64,000 nucleotides of DNA from Flagellimonas abyssi. GTDB lineage: Bacteria > Bacteroidota > Bacteroidia > Flavobacteriales > Flavobacteriaceae. This document shows positions 42,364 to 50,495 of the stretch, in pieces. Made by a program: the position numbers and the translations under genes. The stretch's first letter is position 1. Each line of letters starts with the position of its first letter. The notes below the pieces were generated by a model. The model saw only the letters and a program-made list of their open reading frames with translations. It had not been told where the DNA came from and did not search any database. The DNA is taken from contig NZ_JAHZSV010000007.1 in NCBI RefSeq assembly GCF_019457905.1, forward strand, positions 124,001 to 188,000, given 5' to 3'.

Positions 42364-43554
42364 ATGCAAGTTCAACAACACATATGGTTGATTTTATTGC
42401 CGCTGTCTATCGGCAGTTGCGTGGAACCTTTTGAACCTGAAATAATAAATTTTGAAAGCGCATTGGTGGTAGAAGCAACCATAACGGACGAGAACAAACT
42501 ACAGGAAGTTCTACTTTCCCGCACCTTCCCTTTGGACACCACAGGTATCTATGCGGAAAGCGGAGCCGTTGTACAGATCACGGATTCGGAAGGTACCACT
42601 TTCGATTTTACACATCAAGGTGATGGCAGGTACGTTTCCAATGCCTCTTTTGCGGCAAGGAACGGTATTGGGTATCAGTTAAAAATTATCACTACGGATG
42701 GCAAGGAATATATCTCAGAAGAAGAAATGGCCCCGGCACCCACTCAGATAGACAGCCTATATGCAGAAAGGGATTTTAAGGACGGTGATGCCAACGAGGG
42801 TATGTTCATTTATGTGGATGCTTTTGATGCTTCTGGGGAAAACAAATATTATCGCTATGAATATGAGGAGACTTACAAGATCATTGCACCATTATGGAAC
42901 AACGAGGAATGGGTCATTTATGACAATGGGAATCTTGACGTTAATCTGTGGGATTCTGAAATTCTAGCAAAAGACTATGAGGACCGTGTCTGTTATGCAT
43001 CGGATACATCCAGAACAGTGATTCAAGTGGCCTCTAACAATTTGGATGAAGAGCTTATATCTAAATTCCCTGTCAGGTTTATAGACCGTGACAATTATAT
43101 TTTATCACATCGTTACACCATATTGGTAAGGCAATATGTACAATCTTACAATGCCTATACCTACTACCAAATGTTGGAAAAATTTTCCAGTACAGAAAAT
43201 CCCTTTTCCCAGATCCAAACTGGTTTTTTTGGGGGTAATATAGCTGCTGTGGAGAATCGTTTGGAAAAGGTATTGGGTTTTTTTGAAGTTAGTTCGACAG
43301 CTTCAAAAAGACTATTTTTCAATTATACCGACTTTTTTGCTGGAGAACCTTTACCACCTTACTCGACACGGTGTTATTATTTTATAGTTACTAAGCCAAA
43401 TGAGCAAGTATTTTATGGGCTAGCCAAATATTTTGGGCCTAATGAAGGCCAACTTGATATAGTAAGCCAAGGAACCCCTTTATGGGTTCCTCCTGCTTGT
43501 GGAGATTGTAGGGAATTAGGCAGCAATGTAGTTCCAGAGTTTTGGGTAGAATAA
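42364..43554 (+). CDS. DUF4249 lipoprotein, copy 1
   Basis: A 396-residue lipoprotein: signal peptide with lipobox SIGSC (Cys at about 19), then VEPFEPEIINFESALVVEAT, the typical DUF4249 N-terminus with an Ig-like fold. The middle has AERDFKDGDANEGMFIYVDA and YRYEYEETYKIIAPLW; the C-terminus has a conserved CGDCRELGSN Cys pair and ends PEFWVE. DUF4249 proteins accompany TonB receptors in Bacteroidetes and are probably surface-exposed partners comparable to SusD; their ligands are not known. It begins 10 nt after the receptor gene and is a paralogue of the next gene. Confidence 0.85.
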   Translation: MQVQQHIWLILLPLSIGSCVEPFEPEIINFESALVVEATITDENKLQEVLLSRTFPLDTTGIYAESGAVVQITDSEGTTFDFTHQGDGRYVSNASFAARNGIGYQLKIITTDGKEYISEEEMAPAPTQIDSLYAERDFKDGDANEGMFIYVDAFDASGENKYYRYEYEETYKIIAPLWNNEEWVIYDNGNLDVNLWDSEILAKDYEDRVCYASDTSRTVIQVASNNLDEELISKFPVRFIDRDNYILSHRYTILVRQYVQSYNAYTYYQMLEKFSSTENPFSQIQTGFFGGNIAAVENRLEKVLGFFEVSSTASKRLFFNYTDFFAGEPLPPYSTRCYYFIVTKPNEQVFYGLAKYFGPNEGQLDIVSQGTPLWVPPACGDCRELGSNVVPEFWVE

Positions 43555-43580
43555 ATTTTAAAGATTAAATTGAGATACAA

Positions 43581-44801
43581 ATGGAAAAAGTAATGGGCAG
43601 ATCGGTAATTATCCTACTGGCTACGCTATGTCTGTTCAACTGCGTGGACCCATTCGAAATACAAACGGATGAATTTGAAAGGTCCGTAGTGATCGAAGGC
43701 ACCATTACCGATCAAAATGAAACCCAGAAAATATTGATTTCGCAAACCTTTCCGTTGGATACGGTTTTAATGTCGGGTCTCAGCAACGCCCAGGTATCCG
43801 TATCGGACAGCAACGGTTCCGTGTATTCCTTTACCGAGGCAAACGTGGGCGAATACACCTCAACTTCACCATTTGCAGCAGAAGCCGGGTTGTTCTACAC
43901 CCTACGCGTAGAAACCTCGGATGGAAGAACCTATATTTCAGAGGAAACCCCTGTTCCCTCAACATCCTCCATAGAAAATATATATGCCGAAAGGGATTTT
44001 AAGGACGATGTAGAGGAAGGTATGTTCATCTATGTGGATAGCTACGACCCCTCCGGAGAATCCAAGTACTATCGTTTTGAATATGAAGAAACCTACAAGA
44101 TCATTGCTCCCTTCTGGAATGCAGGTGACGTGAACATTGTATCGGGATATCCCAATCCCCAATTTTCCATTGTGCCACGGAGCCAAGAGGAACAAATTTG
44201 TTACAATACAATCAAATCCAACACCATTATTCAAGAAAACACCACCAACTTTAGCGAAGACCGCATTAGTAAATTTCCGGTTCGATTTATAAACAGGGAC
44301 AATTATATTCTAACCCACCGGTACAGTATTTTGGTCAAACAGTACGTGCAGAACAGGGCAGCGTTTGCCTATTATGAAACATTGGAAAAATTATCAGGCT
44401 CGGAAAGTCTGTTTTCACAATTACAGACCGGATTTGTGGAAGGGAATATCTATGCCGAAACCAACAGAGACGAAAAGGTCATCGGCTTTTTTCAAGTAAG
44501 TACGGTATCAGAAGAAAGGATTTTCTTTAATTATGACGATTTTTTCCCTGGCGAAAGATTACCGGACTTTGTAAGCGACTGTCCATTATTATCGCCCCCA
44601 GTTTTGCTTGAAGGAGGGGTTTCACCTTTATTGGATGCAGTGGAACAAGACCTTATAACCTATTACGAAGATTATTCCCCACCCGACAATGGACTTATTC
44701 AAACAGATCCACACGGTCCTTACTATATGGTATACAGGGTATGTGGCGATTGTACAGCACTGGGAGATAACAAAGTACCAGATTTTTGGGTAGAAGACTA
44801 A
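43581..44801 (+). CDS. DUF4249 lipoprotein, copy 2
   Basis: A 406-residue paralogue of the preceding protein: lipobox LFNC, then VDPFEIQTDEFERSVVIEGT. It shares long near-identical stretches with copy 1 (AERDFKD, EEGMFIYVD, EYEETYKIIAP, ISKFPVRFINRDNYILTHRY, CGDCTALGDNKVPDFWVED). It differs by a longer segment before the final Cys pair, including PLLSPPVLLEGGVSPLLDAV. The tandem pair arose by duplication; divergence in the middle part suggests two ligand specificities or a two-part complex. Spacing is 26 nt from copy 1 and 10 nt to the next gene. Confidence 0.85.
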   Translation: MEKVMGRSVIILLATLCLFNCVDPFEIQTDEFERSVVIEGTITDQNETQKILISQTFPLDTVLMSGLSNAQVSVSDSNGSVYSFTEANVGEYTSTSPFAAEAGLFYTLRVETSDGRTYISEETPVPSTSSIENIYAERDFKDDVEEGMFIYVDSYDPSGESKYYRFEYEETYKIIAPFWNAGDVNIVSGYPNPQFSIVPRSQEEQICYNTIKSNTIIQENTTNFSEDRISKFPVRFINRDNYILTHRYSILVKQYVQNRAAFAYYETLEKLSGSESLFSQLQTGFVEGNIYAETNRDEKVIGFFQVSTVSEERIFFNYDDFFPGERLPDFVSDCPLLSPPVLLEGGVSPLLDAVEQDLITYYEDYSPPDNGLIQTDPHGPYYMVYRVCGDCTALGDNKVPDFWVED

Positions 44802-44811
44802 AAAATACGGC

Positions 44812-46560
44812 ATGAAAACTATAGCACCATACCTCTTCATCTTCATTCATGTATGGATTTTTACAATGAACGCACAGAACAGCGCTGAAGACTTAACAAT
44901 TAATAATATACTAGTTCCGCATCAGGAACAAGTATATCTGCATACAAATGCGACCATGGTGTTTGTGGGAGAATATATGTACTACACGCTGTATTGTTTA
45001 AAAGAAAACACGGGGCAATTGAGCAATGTTAGCAAAGTAGCCTATGTAAAATTGATCAACCAGGATAAAGAAGTGGTCCTCAACTTTAAAATCAAACTGG
45101 AAAACGGCATAGGCGACAGTAATTTTTTTATTCCTTCGAGCATACCTTCGGGGAACTATAAATTGTTGGCATACACGCAATGGATGTTGAACAACGGAAG
45201 AAACTACTTTTACTCCAAAGATATAACCATACTTAATCCTTATACCAGTGATCAAGCTGTTTTTCGCTCACAGACAACAGACACGGTCCCCGAAATAGTG
45301 CGACAAGATCTCAATGAACCTTCCGTCCGACCATCTTTGTCCATATCCTTAAACCGTCACCAATTTGGAACTCGCGAGCAGGTTTCTTTGAACATTACGC
45401 CTTATCCTGGACAAGAAAGTTCAGGAAACTATTCCATCTCCGTTAAAAAAGTAGATGAGTTGGAGGAAAAGGTGAATAAAACTGCTTTGGATTTTCGTAA
45501 ATCCTATCCAAAAAAGCAATCCCTTAAACAGCAGATATTGCCAGAACTTAGGGGTGAATTGTTAAAAGGAAAACTCTCGGTACCCGATAGCGTTGATTTG
45601 GGCAACGGCCCAACGATTATAGGAGCTTCTTTTCCGGGAGAAAACTACCTTTTTAAAACTGCAACTCCAGATAACAATGGTGTTTTCTACATCAATGTGG
45701 ATGAAGATTATAGTTCGGATGATTTATTTCTTCAGGTCATTTCGAAAAATAATGCAGATTATGGCATTGTCATAGAGAACGAGGAAAACATTGATTTGAA
45801 CCCATTACAATTCAAAAGTTTTGAACTGGACAAGGAGATGGAAGCTATCATAAAAGAACGAAGTATCTACAATCAAATCGAAAATGCTTATTACAGCAGT
45901 AAACCGGACACCATCCTCATTGAAAATAGAAATGCCAGCTTTTATGGTCCGGCCACGATGACTTATCCTTTGGATGACTATACTAGGTTTTCCACCATTA
46001 AAGAAACTTTCGTGGAAGTAGTGGAACATGTCTGGATACAAAAAAATTCGAATGATGAGCAAGAGTTCCATGTGAGACCTTTGCCCCCAAACTTGGATTC
46101 TGGAGAACTGCCTTTGATTTTTATTGATGGAATATTAGTGCAGGATGCTCAAAGACTGTTGGACCTACCAGCAGCAAGGGTGGAATCCATCTCCATTTCC
46201 CGGAACCAACATTTTTATGGCAACAAAACCTTCCAAGGTGTGGTGGATGTGTCCACCTTTAAATCAGACTATTACACTTACTATTATTCTCCATACATAA
46301 AAACACATAAGCTTTTTAAACCCAACGGAGGTAAACAATATTACCAACAATCATACGAAGGCGACCTAAAAGAAAAATATCAACGACTCCCTGATTTTAG
46401 ATATCAACTACTTTGGTTGCCAAAATTCGAATTCAAGGGTATAGAGGAAAACGTATCCTTTTACAGCTCCGACATTAAAGGAACTTTCGAGGTATCCTTG
46501 GAGGGATTTACAAAAAATGGTGTTCCGATTTCTCTAAAAGAACGCTTTATAGTACAATAA
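44812..46560 (+). CDS. Secreted MG2-like protein with C-terminal TonB plug-like segment
   Basis: A 582-residue exported protein (signal peptide to about NAQN at 21). The first part, HQEQVYLHTNATMVFVGEYM followed by YYTLYCL, matches the macroglobulin MG2-type domain seen in Bacteroidetes surface proteins, continuing to IPSGNYKLLAYTQWMLN. The C-terminal third has LPLIFIDGILVQDAQRLLDL and ARVESISISRNQHFYGNKTF followed by QGVVDVSTF, resembling the plug domain of a TonB receptor but with no barrel after it. It ends the receptor-DUF4249 operon and probably belongs to the same surface complex. Function otherwise unknown. Confidence 0.7.
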   Translation: MKTIAPYLFIFIHVWIFTMNAQNSAEDLTINNILVPHQEQVYLHTNATMVFVGEYMYYTLYCLKENTGQLSNVSKVAYVKLINQDKEVVLNFKIKLENGIGDSNFFIPSSIPSGNYKLLAYTQWMLNNGRNYFYSKDITILNPYTSDQAVFRSQTTDTVPEIVRQDLNEPSVRPSLSISLNRHQFGTREQVSLNITPYPGQESSGNYSISVKKVDELEEKVNKTALDFRKSYPKKQSLKQQILPELRGELLKGKLSVPDSVDLGNGPTIIGASFPGENYLFKTATPDNNGVFYINVDEDYSSDDLFLQVISKNNADYGIVIENEENIDLNPLQFKSFELDKEMEAIIKERSIYNQIENAYYSSKPDTILIENRNASFYGPATMTYPLDDYTRFSTIKETFVEVVEHVWIQKNSNDEQEFHVRPLPPNLDSGELPLIFIDGILVQDAQRLLDLPAARVESISISRNQHFYGNKTFQGVVDVSTFKSDYYTYYYSPYIKTHKLFKPNGGKQYYQQSYEGDLKEKYQRLPDFRYQLLWLPKFEFKGIEENVSFYSSDIKGTFEVSLEGFTKNGVPISLKERFIVQ

Positions 46561-46688
46561 AAGCTATTCTACCTCACAACATCTAGATTTTTCTTTTGAA
46601 TCTTTTAAAGCCTTAAAAGGCACTTAAAAAAATCATAAATCCTTAAATTTTAAGGTTTTACACTCCATTTAACTTAATACACAACAAA

Positions 46689-46713
46689 AAAAAGTCAAAT
46701 AGTCTGACTTTTT
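46689..46713 (+). terminator. Terminator behind the uptake operon
   Basis: AAAAAGTCA (46689-46697) pairs with TGACTTTTT (46705-46713) around a 7-nt loop. The A/T-rich arms give their own U-tract. It separates the receptor operon from the tail-fibre-like gene cluster. Confidence 0.6.
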
Positions 46714-46755
46714 ATACTTTCATAAAAAGTAATCTTTTACTTACTTTTTTGCAAA

Positions 46756-47448
46756 ATGAAAGTCTTATCCCGACATATCTTGATTATGCTTTTTGTGGGC
46801 ATATATTTTGGAAACTCCCAAGTAAAAGTCGGGAATAACCTGCAATTGATAGACCCTTCTTCCCTTTTAGAATTGGAAAGCAGCACACGTACACTAGTAC
46901 TTACCCGGGTTACACAAAACCAAATGAACGCCATAACCCCCCTAAATGGTGCTTTGGTCTACAATATGGATGTTGATTGTGTTTTTACTTATACAGGACA
47001 AACATGGAGGAGCCTTTGCGACTCCAATAATGGAAACCCACTAGCCGACAACGGACTTTCCTTGCTAAATGGGAATACCATTCAATTGGGCGGCCCACTT
47101 GTACAACCCACCATTATACAAACCGATGCGACCAACACCCTTTCGATTGCAGGACTTGAACTTAACAATGATATCTCAGATGCAATGATGATACTCTTGG
47201 ACAATCAAGGAGTACTTACCCACGCTCCAATAGCAGACATGGTTCAAAAAGAAGAAACAATTATCACTGCCACAAACGGCCAAAACCAATTTACGACTCC
47301 TCAAACCATAACCAACATCAATAATATTGACGTATACCGAAACGGTGTAAAAATCAGTTTTTCTGCTGTCGGACCTAACTTGATAGAGCTTCAATCGGAT
47401 ATTATCTGCTTTGACAACGATGAAATCCGAATCGTACAAATTCAATGA
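46756..47448 (+). CDS. Secreted protein with tail-fibre-like C-terminal module (gene 1 of 4)
   Basis: A 230-residue exported protein (signal peptide ILIMLFVGIYFGNSQ). The segment LIDPSSLLELESSTRTLVLT with TQNQMNAITPLNGALVYN and YTGQTWRSLC resembles the recurring module of Bacteroidetes fibre or surface proteins that ends in YNxxxxxxxxYxGxxW. The last 50 residues contain NIDVYRNGVKISF and DNDEIRIVQIQ, a fold also used at phage tail-fibre N-termini and shared with the next gene product. Probably part of a cell-surface structure; function unknown. Confidence 0.65.
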   Translation: MKVLSRHILIMLFVGIYFGNSQVKVGNNLQLIDPSSLLELESSTRTLVLTRVTQNQMNAITPLNGALVYNMDVDCVFTYTGQTWRSLCDSNNGNPLADNGLSLLNGNTIQLGGPLVQPTIIQTDATNTLSIAGLELNNDISDAMMILLDNQGVLTHAPIADMVQKEETIITATNGQNQFTTPQTITNINNIDVYRNGVKISFSAVGPNLIELQSDIICFDNDEIRIVQIQ

Positions 47449-47482
47449 TCAACATAAATCGCATTAACTAAACACTTTTTAC

Positions 47483-48184
47483 ATGAAAACTTCAATCCTT
47501 TTTAAAACTATGAACTTTGCTTTCCTTGTAATAGGAATGCTATCCTTTGGGACAATGAGGGCCCAACAAACTACTGGCGATGTCACCAAAGCATCTGATA
47601 TTGTTCCTGGAACTACAACTACGGGCGGGGCCATCCGGGTAATCGACAACAGAGGTACCATTAAGTACATCCAAACACAGAATGGTATTACTATGTTATC
47701 CAATACTACAGACGATGTGACAACCACAACCCTTCAACTGGGAGGAACCTTGACCAACGATACTTTTATTGATGTAGACGGAAACGTGTTCGGCTTGGAT
47801 GGCATTGAATTAATCTCAACGGAAACAGCCTCCACCGATGCCACCACAGCGTCCGATCATGGAACTGGCACCGGATACACCATTCTTGTACGGGATGAAG
47901 CAACAGGTGCCGTAAAAAAACTCTTGACATCCGACCTTAGCTTAATTCAAAGTGGACAGGAAAGTTTTACCGCAACAGCAGGTCAAACAGCTTATCCGCT
48001 CACTGGAAGCCCAGAATTACCCGCCTATAGCCAAGTTTGGGTATATAGAAACGGAGTCAAGCTAATTGCCAATGTAGATTATACCATTGCATCATCAACA
48101 GTAACCTTGGTACCGAGTGCCATAGCTCCAAATGACTGGGCCGTATATGCCGGTGATGTAATTGAAGTTCAGTATGTGAGGTAG
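47483..48184 (+). CDS. Secreted protein with tail-fibre-like C-terminal module (gene 2 of 4)
   Basis: A 233-residue exported, Thr/Ala/Gly-rich protein (signal peptide to about MRAQQ at 30). After the signal comes GAIRVIDNRGTIKYIQTQNG, related to RVVDNKGTTTIV of the next gene product. The C-terminal module GQTAYPLTGSPELPAYSQVW followed by VYRNGVKLIANVDYTIASST and VTLVPSAI-GDVIEVQYV closely matches the family of gene 1. It follows gene 1 by 34 nt and precedes gene 3 by 21 nt. Likely structural and extracellular. Confidence 0.65.
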   Translation: MKTSILFKTMNFAFLVIGMLSFGTMRAQQTTGDVTKASDIVPGTTTTGGAIRVIDNRGTIKYIQTQNGITMLSNTTDDVTTTTLQLGGTLTNDTFIDVDGNVFGLDGIELISTETASTDATTASDHGTGTGYTILVRDEATGAVKKLLTSDLSLIQSGQESFTATAGQTAYPLTGSPELPAYSQVWVYRNGVKLIANVDYTIASSTVTLVPSAIAPNDWAVYAGDVIEVQYVR

Positions 48185-48205
48185 ATTAACTTCTAAACAC
48201 CGCGA

Positions 48206-49147
48206 ATGCTTCCGTACCGCTTAAAATCCATTATTTTATCGATACTCCTCATGGGATTGGGGCATTTCATCTCATCACAAGAAATACGAGTGGTGGACAA
48301 CAAGGGGACCACTACAATTGTTCGGAACACTTCCGTTACTTCAGGAACAGTGGCGCCAACGTCTACGATATTGAACGATATTTGGTTCAATACCTCAGAG
48401 AGCGAGCATCAAACAGTAAACATTTGGAACGGTTCAAGTTGGCAGGAAATAACCTTCACAGGCACACCAGGGTCAATCTTCTTTGCAGCCTCCGATGGCA
48501 CTCCGGAACAGGAAAACGACCAATTTTTCTGGGACGAAACCAATAATAGGCTGGGTGTTGGAACAGCATCGCCTACAGAATCCATAGATGTAAACGGACG
48601 CTTGAGGGTCCGCACTTTAGATCAGGCAGCTAACAATGATCTTCTCTTAAAAGCTGATTTCAATGGAGTGTTGCACTCTTCCAAGGTGAATTATGGAGGA
48701 AGATGGACCAATACCAACACCTCAACCAACCTAAACGTAAACGACACGCAAGTGCCAATTTTTGGAACGGCTGATTACGTAGACGATGGCACCAGTTTAT
48801 ACGAGGTAAGTGGAAACACCTTGATTGTAAAAGAAGCTGGGCGATATGATATTCGAGCCAATATTGCAATGATAGGAATAGACGATAGTATCCTAAACTC
48901 CAATGAATTTGATACCAACGTCAATATTAGGATTGCCATTAATGGTACAGCCGTTGGATCATGGGGTGCATCGGGAATTATTAGATTTGTTAATGGCCAC
49001 AACCACTCTAGCGTGCATAGTAACGAAATATTAGAGCTGGACGCGAACGACGTAATATCAATATTATCCTATAGAGATGCTAATTCAGGTTCTGTTTTAA
49101 TGGATGGAAGTGGCAACTCCAGTTTTATCATTAATAAATTAAGATAG
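48206..49147 (+). CDS. Secreted fibre-like protein with C-terminal jelly-roll-like domain (gene 3 of 4)
   Basis: A 313-residue exported protein (signal peptide SIILSILLMGLGHFISSQ). Modules in order: RVVDNKGTTTIVRN; WFNTSESEHQTVNIWNGSSW; GSIFFAASDGTPEQENDQFF; the fibre motif RLGVGTASPTESIDVNGRLR common in Bacteroidetes surface and tail-fibre proteins; and a C-terminal 130-residue beta domain (GTADYVDDGTSLYEVSGNTL, AGRYDIRANIAMIGI, SSFIINKL) resembling C1q/TNF-type jelly rolls, which often trimerise. It precedes gene 4 by 2 nt. Function unknown; a trimeric surface fibre is the best guess. Confidence 0.65.
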   Translation: MLPYRLKSIILSILLMGLGHFISSQEIRVVDNKGTTTIVRNTSVTSGTVAPTSTILNDIWFNTSESEHQTVNIWNGSSWQEITFTGTPGSIFFAASDGTPEQENDQFFWDETNNRLGVGTASPTESIDVNGRLRVRTLDQAANNDLLLKADFNGVLHSSKVNYGGRWTNTNTSTNLNVNDTQVPIFGTADYVDDGTSLYEVSGNTLIVKEAGRYDIRANIAMIGIDDSILNSNEFDTNVNIRIAINGTAVGSWGASGIIRFVNGHNHSSVHSNEILELDANDVISILSYRDANSGSVLMDGSGNSSFIINKLR

Positions 49148-49149
49148 CC

Positions 49150-50280
49150 ATGAAAACGATTTATGGTATTCTTCTTTTTTTGTCATTGAACCTACCTGCC
49201 CAAGAAGGCACCCGAAATTTGGGAATGATAAAAGTTCATGACCAAGGTAATTTGGGCTTCCATGGAAATTTAGTGAACGACGGGGTTTTTAACGACAACC
49301 AAGGGCTTGTGGGCTTTTACAGCGACCGGTCCATTATGATTTCAGGTCTGTTTCCAACTATATTCAACGATACCGAATTCATTACAGAACAAGGATTGCA
49401 ATTGGCCGTTTCCATGAAAGTGGAAAACAATGCCAATTTTGTTCAAGGTGATATACTAACCCCGAGAACCGATTCGTTCACTTCACTTCAATTTTTATCC
49501 GAATCCTTTTACACAGGAGCCAACAATATGAGCAAAGTGGATGGCTATGCCAGTATCCAAAACAAACAGCAATTTACTTTTCCGGTGGGTGATGCCCAAC
49601 AATTGCGAGCTCTGGCCCTACATTCGGAATCAACGAACCCAGTTGCATATTGTGCTTATTTTTATTCGAATCCAGACGACTTTCCATCATTCAACAGCCT
49701 AAACAGGGAAAACACCCTTCAACAAATAAGTAGACACGAATTTTGGCGATTGGAAGGTTCCGTCCCCTCAACCATTCAAATTTCTTGGAACGAGCGCAGT
49801 CAAATGGCATCCATGGCAGAAAATGTAGACGAAATTGTTGTGGTCGGATGGAGCAAAGCCAACAATCAGTGGGAAAATTTGGGTGCTGGATCTATTGGCA
49901 GCCTTTCCGATGGATTTGCTCTTTCCTCTCCATTTGTCCCTAATGATTATGAAGCACTTACCTTTGGGATTGTTGATATTACCACAGAAATCCCAGATTT
50001 GGCCAACTACCTGCTAACTCCCAACGGTGACGGTATTAATGATTTTTTACATATTGATGAACTGGCACTTTCAAACAACAATTGGCTACGAATCTATGAC
50101 CGAAACGGAATGCTGGTTTTTGAAAAATACAATTACACCAACGAATTTAGGGGTTATGCCAATAAGGGCGATGTGGTGCTCAACCGAAGCAATGGCCTTC
50201 CCCAAGGGGTTTATTTTTACCTTGTTATGATGGAAGACCTTGGTTTGGAATACCAAGGCTATTTGTATTTGGACAGATAA
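49150..50280 (+). CDS. Surface protein with type B T9SS C-terminal sorting domain (gene 4 of 4)
   Basis: A 376-residue exported protein (signal peptide IYGILLFLSLNLPAQ). The last about 90 residues are the gliding-motility-associated C-terminal domain: NYLLTPNGDGINDFLHIDEL, NWLRIYDRNGMLVFEKYN, LPQGVYFYLVM and the ending YLYLDR. This type B signal directs secretion through the type IX system across the outer membrane. The N-terminal 280 residues are beta-rich and contain GNLGFHGNLVNDGVFNDN, found in proteins that carry other fibre-like partners. It is the only one of the four with a T9SS signal and may anchor or export the others. Followed by a strong terminator. Confidence 0.85.
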   Translation: MKTIYGILLFLSLNLPAQEGTRNLGMIKVHDQGNLGFHGNLVNDGVFNDNQGLVGFYSDRSIMISGLFPTIFNDTEFITEQGLQLAVSMKVENNANFVQGDILTPRTDSFTSLQFLSESFYTGANNMSKVDGYASIQNKQQFTFPVGDAQQLRALALHSESTNPVAYCAYFYSNPDDFPSFNSLNRENTLQQISRHEFWRLEGSVPSTIQISWNERSQMASMAENVDEIVVVGWSKANNQWENLGAGSIGSLSDGFALSSPFVPNDYEALTFGIVDITTEIPDLANYLLTPNGDGINDFLHIDELALSNNNWLRIYDRNGMLVFEKYNYTNEFRGYANKGDVVLNRSNGLPQGVYFYLVMMEDLGLEYQGYLYLDR

Positions 50281-50285
50281 AATAA

Positions 50286-50314
50286 AAAAGCTTCTCAGTT
50301 TTTGAGAAGCTTTT
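50286..50314. terminator. Strong terminator between the fibre operon and tRNA-Leu
   Basis: AAAAGCTTCTCA (50286-50297) pairs perfectly with TGAGAAGCTTTT (50303-50314) around a 5-nt loop; A and T runs on both sides let it work in both directions, so it can also end the tRNA transcript. Confidence 0.88.
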
Positions 50315-50316
50315 CG

Positions 50317-50398
50317 TGCGGGTGAAGGGAGTCGAACCCCCACGCCTTGCGGCACTAGATCCTAAGTCTAGCGTGTCTACCAATTCCACCACACCCGC
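50317..50398 (-). tRNA. tRNA-Leu (anticodon UAG)
   Basis: On the minus strand the 82-nt sequence folds as a class II tRNA. Acceptor arms GCGGGTG/CACCCGC close it, with discriminator A. The anticodon stem CTAGA/TCTAG encloses the loop CTTAGGA with anticodon TAG. A long variable arm (TGCCGCAAGGCG) and the T-loop GGTTCGACT follow. CCA is not encoded. Confidence 0.95.
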
Positions 50399-50409
50399 GA
50401 ATTGGAGTG

Positions 50410-50438
50410 CAAATATAAATCAATTTTCCGATTTGCAA
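50410..50438 (-). promoter_or_regulatory. Promoter of tRNA-Leu
   Basis: Minus strand: -33 TTG (50438 to 50436), an 18-nt spacer and -7 TATATTTG (50417 to 50410), both full matches to the Bacteroidetes consensus. The -7 box ends 11 nt before the mature 5' end. Confidence 0.7.
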
Positions 50439-50495
50439 ACCAGCTCCCTTTAAAAACTTGTTTTTTGTACTTTTAGGGTCCTTTTTAAATCATTT

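Noticed and set aside
46610..46621. GCCTT/AAGGC hairpin after the uptake operon
   Set aside because: Small stem without a following U-tract; the hairpin at 46689-46713 is the better terminator candidate.
46756..50280. Prophage or phage tail remnant
   Set aside because: The modules recall tail fibres, but each product has a Sec signal peptide, one has a T9SS domain, and there are no phage structural, lysis or integration genes nearby.
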